DNA of 64,000 nucleotides from Azoarcus sp. L1K30 (GCF_018122735.1 NZ_JAGRRD010000001.1:34706-98705), one strand, 5' to 3'; counted from the stretch's first letter, positions 9,103 through 20,219 are shown. Translations and numbers: made by a program. Notes: generated from the sequence alone by a model not told the origin.

Positions 9103-10743
9103 TCATGTGGAAAAGCGGGCCACGGCCTGATGCATGTCGGCTGCAAGACGCTTCAGCATGTTTGCAGAGTTCGACGCCTTGCCGAGTGCCGCCGTGTTTT
9201 CGTCACTCGAGCGCGAGATCGCTTCGACCTTTCCGGCCAGCGAGTCGCTTGCCGATGCCTGTTCGTTGAGGGCGTTGGAAATGGCGTTGGCCACCTCCAC
9301 CACACGTCGAGCCCCGTCCTGGATACGGGTAATGGCCTCGCCCGCTTCGCGCGCGAGAGTGGCATCCTCACTGACTTCCGTGACCACGGTCTGCATGTCG
9401 TTGGCGGCGGTGACTGAACTTGCTTGAATGTTGTTGATCTTGTCGGCGATTTCTCTTGCCGCCTGGGCTGAACGTTCGGCAAGTTTGCGCACCTCGTCGG
9501 CGACGACGGCAAAACCACGTCCCTGCTCTCCGGCGCGGGCAGCCTCGATTGCGGCATTGAGGGCCAGCAGGTTGGTCTGGTCGGTGACGTCGCGAATGAC
9601 CTGCACGATACTGCTGATCGAGTTCGATTGGTCGCCGAGAAGCTGCACGGTGCCCGCAGCGGACTTGACCGAGCTTGCCGTCTCGACCATGCGGTCCGCA
9701 GTGCGTGCAATCACCTTGCCTCCGTCAAGCGCATGGGTTGCGGATTCACGGGAAATGTCCAGGGTCTGCGCGGCATTGTCGCGGACCTGGTTGATGCTGA
9801 CCGTAAGCTGCTCGATCGATGCCGCGGCGCTGGAGGTCGAGTCATTGAGCGATTGGACGCTCTCGTTGATCTGGACAACCGATTCGGAAACATCGGTTGC
9901 ACCGGCAAGGACTTCGTTTGCCTGAGAATTGATCTGTCGCACGAGGGCCTGAAATTGTTCAAGCATCTCGTTGAGGCCTTTGCTGATAGCCGATATTTCG
10001 TCGTTTCCGGTCGTGTCGGCGCGAATCCCCAGGTCCCAGTTGCGACACACTTGGGCCATGGTGCCTGCAAAGCCGGAGAGGGCGCGGTTGATGCGTCGGA
10101 TGATCAATGCCGATAAGGCTGCGATTGTGACCAGACCGATGGCGATCGAGATGAAGGTCAGGTTCCGCACCTTGATGTAACTTTCGTCCGCCATCTCGAT
10201 CTGGCCGTTGATGTGGCTGACTTCCCCGTTCTGGATCGTCTCCGTCAATTTCTGCAGGCCCTCGCTGAAGGAACGATCGACACCGCGCACTTTGCGGTCG
10301 ATGTCCTTGCCCGTTTCCGGGTTGCCGTGATCGAAGCCCTGCAGCGCTTCACGGTAGCGCGCCCCGAGTTCCTCGTGTGCCTTGATGAGTTCTGGGATTG
10401 CTTTGGCTTCCTCGCTGTTGCCGAGGAATTTTGCAACGCTCTTCAACTCGCTACGAACCACCGATTCTTCGCGCTCGAAGCCTTTCAGATAGCGCGCGTA
10501 TAGCTCGGCGTCGTTACCGCGGATCAGGATGTTTTTCCACTCCTGCACCTGGGTCTTGAATGCCGCATCGGCCCTGCCGACGGCCACCAGGGAATTCAGC
10601 CCATCGCGGATATCCAGCAGACTGGAGCCGACGGTACCGGAGAAGCGCTGCAGCTGCGTGACCCCGATAAGGCCGACCACGAGCAGGCTGATGCAGGCGA
10701 GACCGCCTAGAAGCAAGAGGCGCGTGCGAACGGATATTGACAT
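9103..10743 (-). CDS. Methyl-accepting chemotaxis protein with 4-helix-bundle sensor
   Basis: Classical transmembrane chemoreceptor of 546 residues: TM1 about 8-28, a mostly helical periplasmic region (about 30-188) of the 4HB_MCP type, TM2 about 190-210, HAMP to about 265, and a signalling domain with the highly conserved tip [26 protein letters not shown] lies nine bases before the ATG. It is placed between guaD and the BMP binding-protein gene on the same strand, so purine chemotaxis is an attractive guess; chemoreceptors for purine derivatives are known in Pseudomonas, but the sensor domain here cannot be assigned a ligand by reading. Confidence 0.9.
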   Translation of the reverse strand: MSISVRTRLLLLGGLACISLLVVGLIGVTQLQRFSGTVGSSLLDIRDGLNSLVAVGRADAAFKTQVQEWKNILIRGNDAELYARYLKGFEREESVVRSELKSVAKFLGNSEEAKAIPELIKAHEELGARYREALQGFDHGNPETGKDIDRKVRGVDRSFSEGLQKLTETIQNGEVSHINGQIEMADESYIKVRNLTFISIAIGLVTIAALSALIIRRINRALSGFAGTMAQVCRNWDLGIRADTTGNDEISAISKGLNEMLEQFQALVRQINSQANEVLAGATDVSESVVQINESVQSLNDSTSSAAASIEQLTVSINQVRDNAAQTLDISRESATHALDGGKVIARTADRMVETASSVKSAAGTVQLLGDQSNSISSIVQVIRDVTDQTNLLALNAAIEAARAGEQGRGFAVVADEVRKLAERSAQAAREIADKINNIQASSVTAANDMQTVVTEVSEDATLAREAGEAITRIQDGARRVVEVANAISNALNEQASASDSLAGKVEAISRSSDENTAALGKASNSANMLKRLAADMHQAVARFST

Positions 10744-10772
10744 TTTTTACTCCTCCTGGTGTGCCAAAAGTA

Positions 10773-10800
10773 GTAACGGCACGACGGCAGGGAAAGTTTA
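10773..10800 (-). promoter_or_regulatory. Weak sigma-28 candidate before the 4HB chemoreceptor
   Basis: On the minus strand, TAAACTTT, 12 bases, then GCCGTTAC. The -35 half is good, the -10 half has two deviations and the spacer is one base longer than usual. It lies 30 bases from the ATG. Confidence 0.35.
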
Positions 10801-10860
10801 GTTTGCCAGCCTCCTCGACGCTATTAGGGGTATCGATGTCACGTCTAAAGTGGTGGAGCT

Positions 10861-10894
10861 ACATGCCGGCGGAGAATTACCGCCGCCGGCATGT
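10861..10894 (-). terminator. Hairpin after the BMP binding-protein gene
   Basis: A perfect 12-bp stem (ACATGCCGGCGG / CCGCCGGCATGT) with a 10-base loop lies just beyond the BMP gene stop. There is no T tract, so it may be a processing or mRNA-stability hairpin separating a highly expressed binding-protein message from the downstream chemoreceptor. Confidence 0.5.
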
Positions 10895-10899
10895 CTGCC

Positions 10900-11988
10900 T
10901 TACTTGGCGTTGGGCAGGCGCGATGCGACGCCTTCGACGAAGTAGTCCATTTTGCCTAGTGCGACGTCGTCCATGGTGGCGCCCTTGGCCAGGCGCTCCT
11001 TGCCCGACTGGTCCTTGATGGGGCCGGTGAACGGGTGGAAGGTGCCGGCCTTGAGCTTGCCCTCGAGGTCGGTCACCATGGTTTTGACGTCGGCTGGTAC
11101 GGCGGGATTGAGCGGCGCAAGGCTGATCATGCCTTCCTTGTAGCCGCCCCAGATGCTCTCGGGCTTCCACGTGCCATCCATCACCGCCTTGACGGTTCTG
11201 GTGTAGAAGTCGCCCCAGTGGTGGGTGGTTGCCGTCAGCTGTGCCTTGGGACCGTACTTCGACATGTCGGAGTGGTAGCCGAAGGCGTAGATGCCTTTCT
11301 CTTCGGCGGACTGTACGACGGCGGTGGAGTCGGTGTGGTGGGTGAGCATGTCGGCGCCCTGGCTGATCAGGGTCATCGCGGCTTCACGTTCCTTGCCCGG
11401 GTCGTACCACGCGTTGGTCCAGATCACGCGTACCTCGGCCTTCGGGTTGACGCTCTTCGCCCCCAGGGTGAAGGCATTGATGCCTTGCAGGACTTCCGGG
11501 ATGGGGAAGGCGGCGACGTAGCCGAGCACGTTGCTCTTGCTCATCTTGCCGGCGATGACGCCGGTCAGGTAACGGCCCTCGTAGAAGCGGGCGTTGTAGT
11601 TGCCGAAGTTCTTGCCCATCTTGTAGCCGGTGGCGTGCATGAACACGACCTTGGGGAACTGCTTGGCGACACGTTCGACGTAGTTCATGTAGCCGAAACT
11701 GGTGGCGAACACGACCTTGCTGCCGCTGGCGGCGAACTCGCGGATGACGCGCTCGGCGTCGGCACCTTCGGCCACGTTTTCAACGTACTTGGTCTGGATC
11801 TTGTCGCCCAGCGCCTTTTCCATTTCCTTGCGGCCTTCGTCGTGCTGGAAGGTCCAGCCGGCGTCGCCGATCGGGCTGACATAGACGAAGCCGATCTTGG
11901 CGGGTTCCTGGGCGAAGGCGCCGAGGGGCAGGGTGGAAGCAACGGCGAGTGCAGCGGCCGAGAGCATGAAATGACGGCGTTGGGTCAT
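10900..11988 (-). CDS. BMP-family ABC transporter substrate-binding protein (purine nucleoside type)
   Basis: Periplasmic binding protein of the BMP/PnrA family, whose studied members bind purine nucleosides; 362 residues. The signal sequence begins MTQRRHFMLSAAALAVAS and ends in GAFAQ; its twin-Arg RRHFM is Tat-like but could be Sec. The mature part starts IGFVYVSPIGDAGW, characteristic of the family. The start at 11988 is chosen because AGGAG lies seven bases upstream and the signal peptide begins there. Its likely permeases and ATPase are at 44769-48354 on the same strand, 32 kb away. Its start lies 63 bases past the fliI stop, so this looks like a rearrangement junction. Confidence 0.9.
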   Translation of the reverse strand: MTQRRHFMLSAAALAVASTLPLGAFAQEPAKIGFVYVSPIGDAGWTFQHDEGRKEMEKALGDKIQTKYVENVAEGADAERVIREFAASGSKVVFATSFGYMNYVERVAKQFPKVVFMHATGYKMGKNFGNYNARFYEGRYLTGVIAGKMSKSNVLGYVAAFPIPEVLQGINAFTLGAKSVNPKAEVRVIWTNAWYDPGKEREAAMTLISQGADMLTHHTDSTAVVQSAEEKGIYAFGYHSDMSKYGPKAQLTATTHHWGDFYTRTVKAVMDGTWKPESIWGGYKEGMISLAPLNPAVPADVKTMVTDLEGKLKAGTFHPFTGPIKDQSGKERLAKGATMDDVALGKMDYFVEGVASRLPNAK

Positions 11989-12051
11989 GCAGGTTCTCCT
12001 TGCGAGCGTTGGCATACGGTTCCGAGTTGAATCATAGCGCGCGCGGCACGC

Positions 12052-13473
12052 TCAGTTGCCAGTGAAAAGCTGATTGAGTTTATTGCAAGCGCCGATATAG
12101 TCCTCGCGCTCTTCGATGCGTTGCTGCAGGAAGCCTTCGAGACTCGGATAGGCTTTGACGGCGAGGTCGAGCAGGGGGTCGGCGCCGGCCTGGTAGGCAC
12201 CGACGGCGATGAGGTCGCGCGAGCGCTGGTAGCGCGAGAATAGTTGCTTGAAGCGCCGCACCCGTTCGAAGTGGTCGTCGCCGACGATGTTGTGCATCGC
12301 GCGCGAAATGGACTGTTCGATGTCGATCGCCGGGTAGTGGCCCTGATCGGCGAGTGCGCGGGTGAGCACGATGTGGCCGTCGAGGATGGCGCGCGCCGAG
12401 TCGGCGATCGGGTCCTGCTGATCGTCACCTTCGGCCAGTACGGTGTAGAAAGCGGTGATCGAGCCGCCGCCGTCGGGGCCGTTGCCGGCGCGTTCGACCA
12501 GTGCTGGCAGACGGGCGAAGACCGATGGCGGATAGCCACGGGTGACCGGCGGTTCGCCGATGGCCAGCGCGATTTCACGCTGGGCCATGGCGTAGCGGGT
12601 GAGCGAATCCATGACCAGCAGGACCTGCTTGCCCTGATCGCGGAAATGTTCGGCGATGGTGGTGGCGTAGGCCGCACCCTGCAGTCTCATCAGCGGACTG
12701 GTGTCGGCCGGTGCGGCGACTACGACCGAACGTTCGAGACCGACCGAGCCGAGACTGTGCTCGATGAACTCCTTGACTTCGCGACCGCGCTCGCCGATGA
12801 GTCCGACGACGATGACATCGGCCTCGGTATAGCGCGCCATCATGCCGATCAACACCGACTTGCCCACGCCGGAGCCTGCAAACAGCCCGAGACGCTGGCC
12901 GCGACCGACTGTGAGCAGACTGTTGATGCTGCGGATGCCGACGTCCAGCGGCGCGCGAATGGGGGCGCGGTTGAGCGGGTTGATCGGCCGGCCCTGCAAC
13001 GATCGCGTCTCCGCGGTATGCAGCGGACCAAGGGCGTCGAGCGGGCGCCCGGCGCCGTCCACGACGCGACCGAGCAAGGCATCGCCGACCGGAAGGTGCT
13101 TGGCGCGGTCAGAGGCCCTGCGCCGCGGGCCAAGCGGTTTGCCGGCAACCAGCCTCGGTTGGCTGGTTTCCATGGGCAGCACCTGTGCGCCGGGGGCGAG
13201 GCCGAAAACGTCGTCGGTGGGCATCATGAACAGGCGGTCGCCGTTGAAGCCGACCACTTCGGCCTCGACGTAGCCGCCGCCGGGGACCATGACCATGCAC
13301 CCCGACCCCAGTGGCAGGCGCAGCCCGGCCGCTTCCATTACCAGGCCGTTGATGCGGGTCAGCCGCCCCGCACTCTGGATGGGCGTGACGCCTTCGACCA
13401 GTTGCCGGCCGTCCTGAAGGAAGGTGCGCCAGGTTTCGCCGTGGCGCTTCATTCGGCTTCGGGTGGCGTCCAT
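12052..13473 (-). CDS. fliI: Flagellum-specific ATPase FliI
   Basis: ATPase of the flagellar type III export apparatus, related to F1-beta. The Walker A segment [13 protein letters not shown] lies near residues 196-208, followed by [35 protein letters not shown] and the [16 protein letters not shown] region. The GTG/ATG context gives two starts: 13473 with AAGGAAG seven bases upstream, or ATG 13452, which makes a 4-base overlap with the fliH stop; 13473 gives 473 residues. Last gene of fliFGHI here. The expected fliJ is absent and a purine-uptake gene follows 63 bases later, which is unusual. Confidence 0.95.
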   Translation of the reverse strand: MDATRSRMKRHGETWRTFLQDGRQLVEGVTPIQSAGRLTRINGLVMEAAGLRLPLGSGCMVMVPGGGYVEAEVVGFNGDRLFMMPTDDVFGLAPGAQVLPMETSQPRLVAGKPLGPRRRASDRAKHLPVGDALLGRVVDGAGRPLDALGPLHTAETRSLQGRPINPLNRAPIRAPLDVGIRSINSLLTVGRGQRLGLFAGSGVGKSVLIGMMARYTEADVIVVGLIGERGREVKEFIEHSLGSVGLERSVVVAAPADTSPLMRLQGAAYATTIAEHFRDQGKQVLLVMDSLTRYAMAQREIALAIGEPPVTRGYPPSVFARLPALVERAGNGPDGGGSITAFYTVLAEGDDQQDPIADSARAILDGHIVLTRALADQGHYPAIDIEQSISRAMHNIVGDDHFERVRRFKQLFSRYQRSRDLIAVGAYQAGADPLLDLAVKAYPSLEGFLQQRIEEREDYIGACNKLNQLFTGN

Positions 13474-14198
13474 TCGGCGTCTTCCTTGCCCAAGCTCTCC
13501 AGCACGCGCCGCCAGCGCGTCTCCATGGTGGCATCGATCTGCGCGCCCGACGCTTCGACACGGCAGCCGCCGCGCGCGATCGTGGCATCTTCGACGAGGC
13601 GATGGTTGCCGTGGCCGACCTGTTCGCCCAGTTGCTCGCGCGCGAGGGCGAGATCGTCCGGGTGAAGGCGGATCTGGGCGTGCGTCTGCGGCAGTTGTTG
13701 GAGGGCTGCGCGAATGGTGTCGAGTACGCGGTCGGGGTGGGCGGCCAGGGTGTGCTGCAGCACCTGGCGCGCGATCTCGATCGACAGCGCCAGCAGTTCG
13801 TCGGCCACTTCATCGTCGATCCGTTCCATTGCCTGATCGAGCTCGTCTGCCAACTCGCGCAGACGTGCCGCCTCGGCCTCGGCACGGGCCTTGCCTTCGG
13901 CATAACCGGCGTCGTAGCCGGCCTTCTGGCCGGCGCTGTGACCTTCGGCGAAGCCTTCTGCGTGCCCTGCGCTGCGCGCGTCTTCGTGCATGCGCTCGAT
14001 TTCGTCCGCGGTCGGAAAGTGGAAGCCTTCGGGCAGGCTCGGCTCGGGCGCCTGCTCCGGTGGCGTGTCGACGACGGCTTCCGGCGTCGGTTCGGTCCTT
14101 GCGTCGGGTGGCGCGGGGCGGGCGGCAGGGTCGGCGTCGAAAGCGGTCGGTTCCCAGCGGCGGTAGGCACCGACAGCCTGGTGGCGGGAGATGCTCAT
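13449..14198 (-). CDS. fliH: Flagellar export regulator FliH
   Basis: Peripheral stator-like subunit that binds FliI and FliN at the export gate; 249 residues. The first ~85 residues are proline/acid-rich and poorly conserved. A GxxxG-type stretch follows ([29 protein letters not shown], about 95-125), a hallmark of FliH. The C-terminal half matches the V-ATPase E-like FliH domain ([30 protein letters not shown]). It lies between fliG and fliI in the canonical order and overlaps fliI. Confidence 0.9.
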   Translation of the reverse strand: MSISRHQAVGAYRRWEPTAFDADPAARPAPPDARTEPTPEAVVDTPPEQAPEPSLPEGFHFPTADEIERMHEDARSAGHAEGFAEGHSAGQKAGYDAGYAEGKARAEAEAARLRELADELDQAMERIDDEVADELLALSIEIARQVLQHTLAAHPDRVLDTIRAALQQLPQTHAQIRLHPDDLALAREQLGEQVGHGNHRLVEDATIARGGCRVEASGAQIDATMETRWRRVLESLGKEDAEWTPPEAE

Positions 14199-14219
14199 GG
14201 TCTGGTGTCCGCGCGCGCC

Positions 14220-15221
14220 TTAGATGAAGCCATCGTCGCCGCCCTTGCTCGCCATCATGACCTGACCCTCTTCGGCCAGGCGGCGAACGATCTTGAGGAT
14301 TTCCTTCTGCTCCGCTTCGACTTCGGACAGGCGTACCGGACCCTTGGCTTCGAGGTCCTCGCGCATCATGTCGGCGGCGCGACTCGACATGTTCTTGAAG
14401 ATCTTCTCCCGCAGGTCGGGCGCGGCACCCTTGAGCGCAATGATGAGCGAGTCGGACTGCACTTCGCGCAGGATGGTCTGGATACCGCGGTCGTCGATGT
14501 CGAGCAGGTTCTCGAACACGAACATCTCGTCGAGGATCTTCTGCGCCAGATCGGGGTCGTAGTCGCGCACGTTGTCGATGACGGAGGTTTCGGCGCCGGA
14601 GCCGACAAAGTTGAGAATCTCCGCAGCGTGGCGCACGCCGCCCATGGAGGCCTTCTTGGTGGTGGAGGCGCCGGACAGCATGCGCGCAAGGGCTTCGTTG
14701 AGTTCCCGCAACGCGGTCGGCTGTACCCCGTCCAGCGTGGCGATGCGCAGCATGACGTCGTTGCGCAGGCGGTCGGTGAAATGTTTGACGATCTCGCCGG
14801 CCTGGTCGAACTCGAGGTGGACCAGGATGGTGGCGATGATCTGCGGGTGTTCGTTCTTGATCAGATCGGCGGCGGTGGCTGCGTCCATCCACTTCAGGCT
14901 CTCGATGCCGGCGGTGTCCGAGCCCTGCAGCACGCGCGAGATGATGTGCGCGGCGCGTTCGTCACCGAGCGCCTTGGTCAGCATTTCGCGAATCTGTGCC
15001 TCGTCGCCGTGAATCGGCGAGCCCTTGCCGAAGTGGGCGTCGAGTTCTTCCAGAATGGGGGCGACCTTGCTGCGCGGCTGCGCAGGCATGCTGGCCATGG
15101 CCATGCCGAGGCGCTGCACTTCGCGCGGACCGAGATGCTTGAGCACTTCGGATGCTTCGTTCGGGCCCAGCGTAAGCAGCAGCAGGGCGGCCTTTTCGGT
15201 GCCTTCTTCGGGTGTCGTCAC
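14220..15221 (-). CDS. fliG: Flagellar motor switch protein FliG
   Basis: Rotor protein that contacts MotA and transmits torque; 333 residues, normal length. N-terminal FliG-N (EKAALLLLTLGPNEASEVLKHLGPREVQ), middle domain with the EHPQ-type NEHPQIIATILVHL motif, and a C-terminal charged torque helix (DIDDRGIQTILREVQSDSLIIALKGA). Start overlaps the fliF stop by 4 bases. Ends RRLAEEGQVMMASKGGDDGFI, typical of proteobacterial FliG. Confidence 0.96.
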   Translation of the reverse strand: MTTPEEGTEKAALLLLTLGPNEASEVLKHLGPREVQRLGMAMASMPAQPRSKVAPILEELDAHFGKGSPIHGDEAQIREMLTKALGDERAAHIISRVLQGSDTAGIESLKWMDAATAADLIKNEHPQIIATILVHLEFDQAGEIVKHFTDRLRNDVMLRIATLDGVQPTALRELNEALARMLSGASTTKKASMGGVRHAAEILNFVGSGAETSVIDNVRDYDPDLAQKILDEMFVFENLLDIDDRGIQTILREVQSDSLIIALKGAAPDLREKIFKNMSSRAADMMREDLEAKGPVRLSEVEAEQKEILKIVRRLAEEGQVMMASKGGDDGFI

Positions 15222-16894
15222 TTGCGTGCCTCCTCATTGACGCCCATCCATTCCTTGATGAGGTTTGCCACCAGTCTCGGGTCTGTGCGTGCCAGTTCCC
15301 GTGCGCGTTCGAGGCGCTCTTCGTAGCTCTCCCCGTCGCCGGACAGGCTGACAAGTGCATCCTCGTCGCCCTCTTCGCCTTCCGCTGCGCCAGCTTCTTC
15401 CTCCTCTTCCTCGGCCGGCGGGGGGGCCACGCTGCGTACCAGCGGGCGCACGACGGCGAAGTAGGCGAACAGGATCGCGGCCAGCACGACGACGTACTTG
15501 AGCACTTCCTTGCCCATGTCGAGCATGTCCGGATCTTTCCAGATCGGTAGCGCCGGTTCTGCCGTGTCGGTGATGGCAAACGGACTGCTGGCAACGTTGA
15601 GCGTATCACCGCGCGCCTGGTTGTAGCCGACGGCCTCGCGCACCAGGTTGGTGATGCGGTTGATGTCGTCCTCGGTCGGTGGAATGACCTGGGTTTCGCC
15701 ATTAGGCAGCGTGGTCGAGCGATGGTTCACCACGACTGCGACCGACAGGCGCTTGACCTGGCCCAACGACTGCTTGATGTGCTGCACGGTGCGGTCGAGT
15801 TCGTAGTTGAGCACCGCACTGCGGTTGGTGTTGGTGGGTGTCTGACCGGCTGCGGTGGCCTGCCCGCCCACCGCAGGGGTCGTGATCGGCGCCGTGGCGG
15901 GGACCGGCGGCTGGTTGCTCAGGGCGCCCGGCACGCCCTGCGGGCTCAGGTCGCGGCCGATCTGCTCGGTGGTCTGTTGGCTGCGAATGGCCTGATCGGG
16001 GGACGGATTGGGCTTGTAGGTTTCGGCGGTTTGCTCGACCTGATTGAAATCGACGTCGGCGGTGACCTGGGCGCGGAAGTTGCCCTTGCCGACCAGCGGC
16101 TCGACGATGGTTTCGATGCGGCGGATGAAGCTGGCTTCGACCTCGTGTACATATTCGAGCTGGGTGGGGTCGAGGCCTGCGCGGCGCAGCGGGTCGGACT
16201 GCATGGTGAGCAGTTCGCCGTTCTGGTTGATGATGCTGACGCCCGATTCGCTCATGCGCGGCACACTGGAGGACACCAGATGCACGATGCCCGCGATCTG
16301 GGTGGCGTCGAGCACGCGCCCGGCACGCAGCTTGACCATGACCGAGGCCGTGGGCTTCTGGTCGTCGCGCAGAAAAGCGGTCTGCTTGGGCATGGCCAGG
16401 TGAACGCGGGCGCTCAACACCGAGGCAATGGACTGCACGGTGCGCGAGAGCTCACCTTCGAGCGCGCGCTGGTAGTTGATCTGCTCGTTGAACTGCGACA
16501 CGCCGAGCTTCTGCGTATCCATCAGCTCGAAGCCGACCATGCCGCCCTTGGGCAGGCCTTCGGCGGCCAGACGCAGGCGGACGTCGTGCACCTGGGCCTG
16601 CGAGACGAGAATGGAGCGACCGTCCGCCGACATACGATAGGGGACGTTCTGTTGCTGCAGCGCGGCGATGACCTGTCCGCCGTCGCGCTCTTCAAGGTTG
16701 GAGAACAGCACCGCGTAGTCGGGCGCGCGATTCCATATCAGCACGCCGACCACGAGCGCGATGGCCAGCCCGAGCGCGGCGGCTGCGGCGAGCTTCTGCT
16801 GCTGCGACAGCGCGGCGATGTTCTGCTGGATCTGCTGCAAGCGCGCGCCGAAGGCGCTGGTCGGCGTCGCGGCGATGGTGTCTGCTGTGGCCAT
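15218..16894 (-). CDS. fliF: Flagellar MS-ring protein FliF
   Basis: Builds the MS ring in the inner membrane; 558 residues. TM1 lies at about 37-55 (LAAAAALGLAIALVVGVLIW), followed by the YscJ/FliF ring-building domain (YAVLFSNLEERDGGQVIAAL, GRSILVSQAQVHDVRLRLAAEGLP, FNEQINYQRALEGELSRTVQSI). TM2 is near 450-470 (VVVLAAILFAYFAVVRPLV), with an acidic tail and the FliG-binding end LIKEWMGVNEE. First gene of fliFGHI. A sigma-54 element at 17015-17030 and a dyad at 16972-16986 lie in its leader. Confidence 0.96.
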   Translation of the reverse strand: MATADTIAATPTSAFGARLQQIQQNIAALSQQQKLAAAAALGLAIALVVGVLIWNRAPDYAVLFSNLEERDGGQVIAALQQQNVPYRMSADGRSILVSQAQVHDVRLRLAAEGLPKGGMVGFELMDTQKLGVSQFNEQINYQRALEGELSRTVQSIASVLSARVHLAMPKQTAFLRDDQKPTASVMVKLRAGRVLDATQIAGIVHLVSSSVPRMSESGVSIINQNGELLTMQSDPLRRAGLDPTQLEYVHEVEASFIRRIETIVEPLVGKGNFRAQVTADVDFNQVEQTAETYKPNPSPDQAIRSQQTTEQIGRDLSPQGVPGALSNQPPVPATAPITTPAVGGQATAAGQTPTNTNRSAVLNYELDRTVQHIKQSLGQVKRLSVAVVVNHRSTTLPNGETQVIPPTEDDINRITNLVREAVGYNQARGDTLNVASSPFAITDTAEPALPIWKDPDMLDMGKEVLKYVVVLAAILFAYFAVVRPLVRSVAPPPAEEEEEEAGAAEGEEGDEDALVSLSGDGESYEERLERARELARTDPRLVANLIKEWMGVNEEARK

Positions 16895-16971
16895 GTGAAA
16901 CCCCTGATGCCTGCCCTTTTATGGATGTGTGCATTGTCCGCCGGGGGCGGCAAGCATCGTCGCTCGATAAG

Positions 16972-17001
16972 CGGCATTTTTTGCCGCCTGTTTGCCGCTT
17001 A
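16972..17001. promoter_or_regulatory. Candidate FleR operator between fliF and fleS
   Basis: CGGCATTTTTTGCCG (16972-16986) is a 15-bp dyad. On the minus strand a further CGGCAAA half-site precedes it at 11-base spacing (plus-strand 16991-16997). An outer pair TAAGCGGCA / TGCCGCTTA (16968-16976 and 16993-17001) is also palindromic. Relative to the fliF sigma-54 element at 17015-17030 the site is just downstream of the predicted start point. The same 15-bp form occurs near fliE and flagellin 2. Confidence 0.55.
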
Positions 17002-17014
17002 CGTTACGCTAGTC

Positions 17015-17030
17015 AGCACTTAGAGTGCCA
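17015..17030 (-). promoter_or_regulatory. Sigma-54 promoter of fliF
   Basis: On the minus strand TGGCACT-CTAA-GTGCT. The sigma-54 consensus is TGGCACG-N4-TTGCA/T; the invariant GG and GC are exactly 10 bases apart. The predicted start point is about 110 bases before the fliF ATG. It overlaps a possible GTG start of fleS at 17025, one reason for placing fleS further in. Confidence 0.78.
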
Positions 17031-17039
17031 GTCGTGAAC

Positions 17040-18221
17040 ATGGAGCATGCGCAGATGATGCCGACGACTACCGGAAGTGCCGCCACGCCATCGGACAATG
17101 CGCCGCCGCTGGATGCCGCCCAGTTGGCGGAGGCTTTTGCGTTGTTCAACCGCGCATCGGAGGAGCTGTCCACCGCCTACAACGCGTTGCAGGGTCAGGT
17201 GGTGCAATTGACCGAGCGTCTGACCGTACTGATGGGCGCCTTGCCCGCCGGCGTGGTGGTGGTCAATCGGGCCGGTGAGGTGGTGCAGGTCAATCGTGCG
17301 GCGGAGCTCCAGTTCGGCACCGACCTTGCCGGAAAATCATGGCAGTCGGTGGCCGGTGCGCTGCAGGCGACCGAAACGCCAGGGGAACTGGTGATCGAAC
17401 GGCCGGAAGGCGCGCGGCGCCTGGCGGTGTCGGAGACGGCGCTGGAGTCGGGCGAGGAGCGCATCCTGCTGCTGCACGATGTGACCGAGACCCATCGCAT
17501 GCGGCTGGCGGCAGAGCGCAACGAGCGACTGGCGGCCATGGGCGAGATGGTGGCCGGGCTGGCGCATCAGTTGCGCACCCCGCTGGCGGCTGCGCTGTTG
17601 TACACCGGTAACCTGCGCCAGCCCGAACTGGGGCCGGCCGAGCGCGCCAAGGTGGCCGAGCGCGCTATCGAGCGCATGCGCTACCTGGAAAGGCTGATCC
17701 GTGACATGCTGCTGTTCGCGCGCGGCGACAGTCTTGGCCGGCAGGATTTCGGCGTGTGCGATCTGGCCGCGGAGCTGGCCCATACCTTGGAACCATTGGC
17801 GCGTGCGCGCCAGATCGAGTTCTCCAGCCGGTGCGAATGCGGCGATCTTGCCGTGCACGGCGATCGTAAGGCGCTGGGCGGCGCCTTGACCAATCTGCTC
17901 GAGAACGCCATCCAGGCCACCGAGCCCGGCGGAACAGTGGCCTGCGAGGTCGTGCGCGGTGCCGGCGAGCAAGGCGAGGAGGTGCGCTTCGTGGTCAGTG
18001 ACACCGGTCGCGGTATCGCCCCCGAACTGCAGTCGCGGCTGTTCGACCCCTTCTTCACGACCCGTGCCGAGGGCACCGGGCTCGGTCTTGCGATTGCGCG
18101 CGGCGTGGCACGCGGGCATGGTGGCGACATTGCATTGACGTCCACGCCAGGCGTGGGCACGACATTCACCCTGACCTTGCCCCTGGGCGCCGGTGGCGGC
18201 GCCAGTGTGGGCGGAGCCTGA
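17040..18221 (+). CDS. fleS: Sensor histidine kinase FleS/FlrB type
   Basis: Cytoplasmic kinase partner of FleR; about 393 residues with no membrane segment. A PAS-like region lies at about 60-150 (LPAGVVVVNRAGEVVQVN...), followed by the HisKA H-box MVAGLAHQLRTPLAAALLY near residue 180, N-box NLLENAIQAT, G1 DTGRGIAPEL, F-box DPFFTT and G2 GTGLGLAIARG. Starts at GTG 17025, ATG 17040 or ATG 17055 are all in frame; 17040 avoids the fliF promoter, and 17055 has GGAG nine bases upstream. Paired with the response regulator six bases later and placed among flagellar genes, as fleSR/flrBC are in Pseudomonas and Vibrio. Confidence 0.9.
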   Translation: MEHAQMMPTTTGSAATPSDNAPPLDAAQLAEAFALFNRASEELSTAYNALQGQVVQLTERLTVLMGALPAGVVVVNRAGEVVQVNRAAELQFGTDLAGKSWQSVAGALQATETPGELVIERPEGARRLAVSETALESGEERILLLHDVTETHRMRLAAERNERLAAMGEMVAGLAHQLRTPLAAALLYTGNLRQPELGPAERAKVAERAIERMRYLERLIRDMLLFARGDSLGRQDFGVCDLAAELAHTLEPLARARQIEFSSRCECGDLAVHGDRKALGGALTNLLENAIQATEPGGTVACEVVRGAGEQGEEVRFVVSDTGRGIAPELQSRLFDPFFTTRAEGTGLGLAIARGVARGHGGDIALTSTPGVGTTFTLTLPLGAGGGASVGGA

Positions 18222-18226
18222 GCATC

Positions 18227-19690
<1,464 letters not shown>

Positions 19691-19768
19691 GCGGGACCGG
19701 TCGCACTTTGGCATTGGGACAGCCTGAGCCGGTCGGCGGAGCTTGATCGGTCAGGCAGGAACGGGTGG

Positions 19769-19784
19769 TGGCATGGGCTTTGCT
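19769..19784 (+). promoter_or_regulatory. Sigma-54 promoter of fliE
   Basis: TGGCATG-GGCT-TTGCT: GG and GC are 10 bases apart and 11 of the 12 defined consensus bases match. It lies 45 bases before the fliE ATG and immediately after fleR. Confidence 0.88.
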
Positions 19785-19829
19785 CTGCTATTCTCAGAAC
19801 CAAGGTAACCCGAAGCCGGGGGAGTAATC

Positions 19830-20150
19830 ATGGATACCCGCGGAATTGATCAAATGCTGTCCGAGCTGCGCTCGGTGTCTCAGACTGCCCAGAACAAACC
19901 TGTTCAGGGCGGTGAGCCTGCGGGCGGCGTCAACTTCTCCGATGTGCTCAACAACGCTCTGAAAGATGTCAGCGCCGCGCAGCAGGAGGCGCGCTCGATG
20001 GCGCAGGATTTCAGCGCGGGCGACCCCAATGTCAACTTGCAGGACGTGATGGTGAACCTGCAGAAGGCCAACCTGTCTTTCCAGCAGATGGTGCAGGTGC
20101 GCAACCGTCTGGTGACCGCGTATCAGGACATCATGAACATGCCGGTGTAG
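19830..20150 (+). CDS. fliE: Flagellar hook-basal body protein FliE
   Basis: Small export substrate joining the MS ring to the rod; 106 residues. The C-terminal part has the family pattern VNFSDVLNNALKDVSAAQQEARSMAQDFSAGD followed by NLQDVMVNLQKANLSFQQMVQVRNRLVTAYQDIMNMPV, the usual FliE ending. GGGGGAG lies just upstream of the ATG. It is monocistronic: sigma-54 promoter before it, strong terminator after. In many genomes fliE starts the fliEFGHIJ operon; here it is on the opposite strand from fliFGHI with fleSR between. Confidence 0.96.
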   Translation: MDTRGIDQMLSELRSVSQTAQNKPVQGGEPAGGVNFSDVLNNALKDVSAAQQEARSMAQDFSAGDPNVNLQDVMVNLQKANLSFQQMVQVRNRLVTAYQDIMNMPV

Positions 20151-20176
20151 CGGTGCTTGGCACCGGGATCATCAAG

Positions 20177-20208
20177 AAAAAACGCCACCTTCGGATGGCG
20201 TTTTTTTT
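20177..20208. terminator. Bidirectional rho-independent terminator
   Basis: AAAAAACGCCA...TGGCGTTTTTTTT with a CTTCG-type loop. The A tract on the left and T tract on the right let it serve both fliE (plus) and the ycgR gene ending at 20220 (minus). Confidence 0.92.
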
Positions 20209-20219
20209 GTGCGCCCGCG

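Noticed and set aside
13602-15326. 574-codon plus-strand frame across fliG/fliH
   Set aside because: Fully antisense to canonical fliG and fliH; composition is that of a reverse-strand shadow.
16980-16997. CGGCAAA-N4-CGGCA as a sigma-54 promoter of fliF
   Set aside because: It has GG-N10-GC spacing but matches the consensus poorly; the element at 17015-17030 is much better and this sequence is explained by the dyad.
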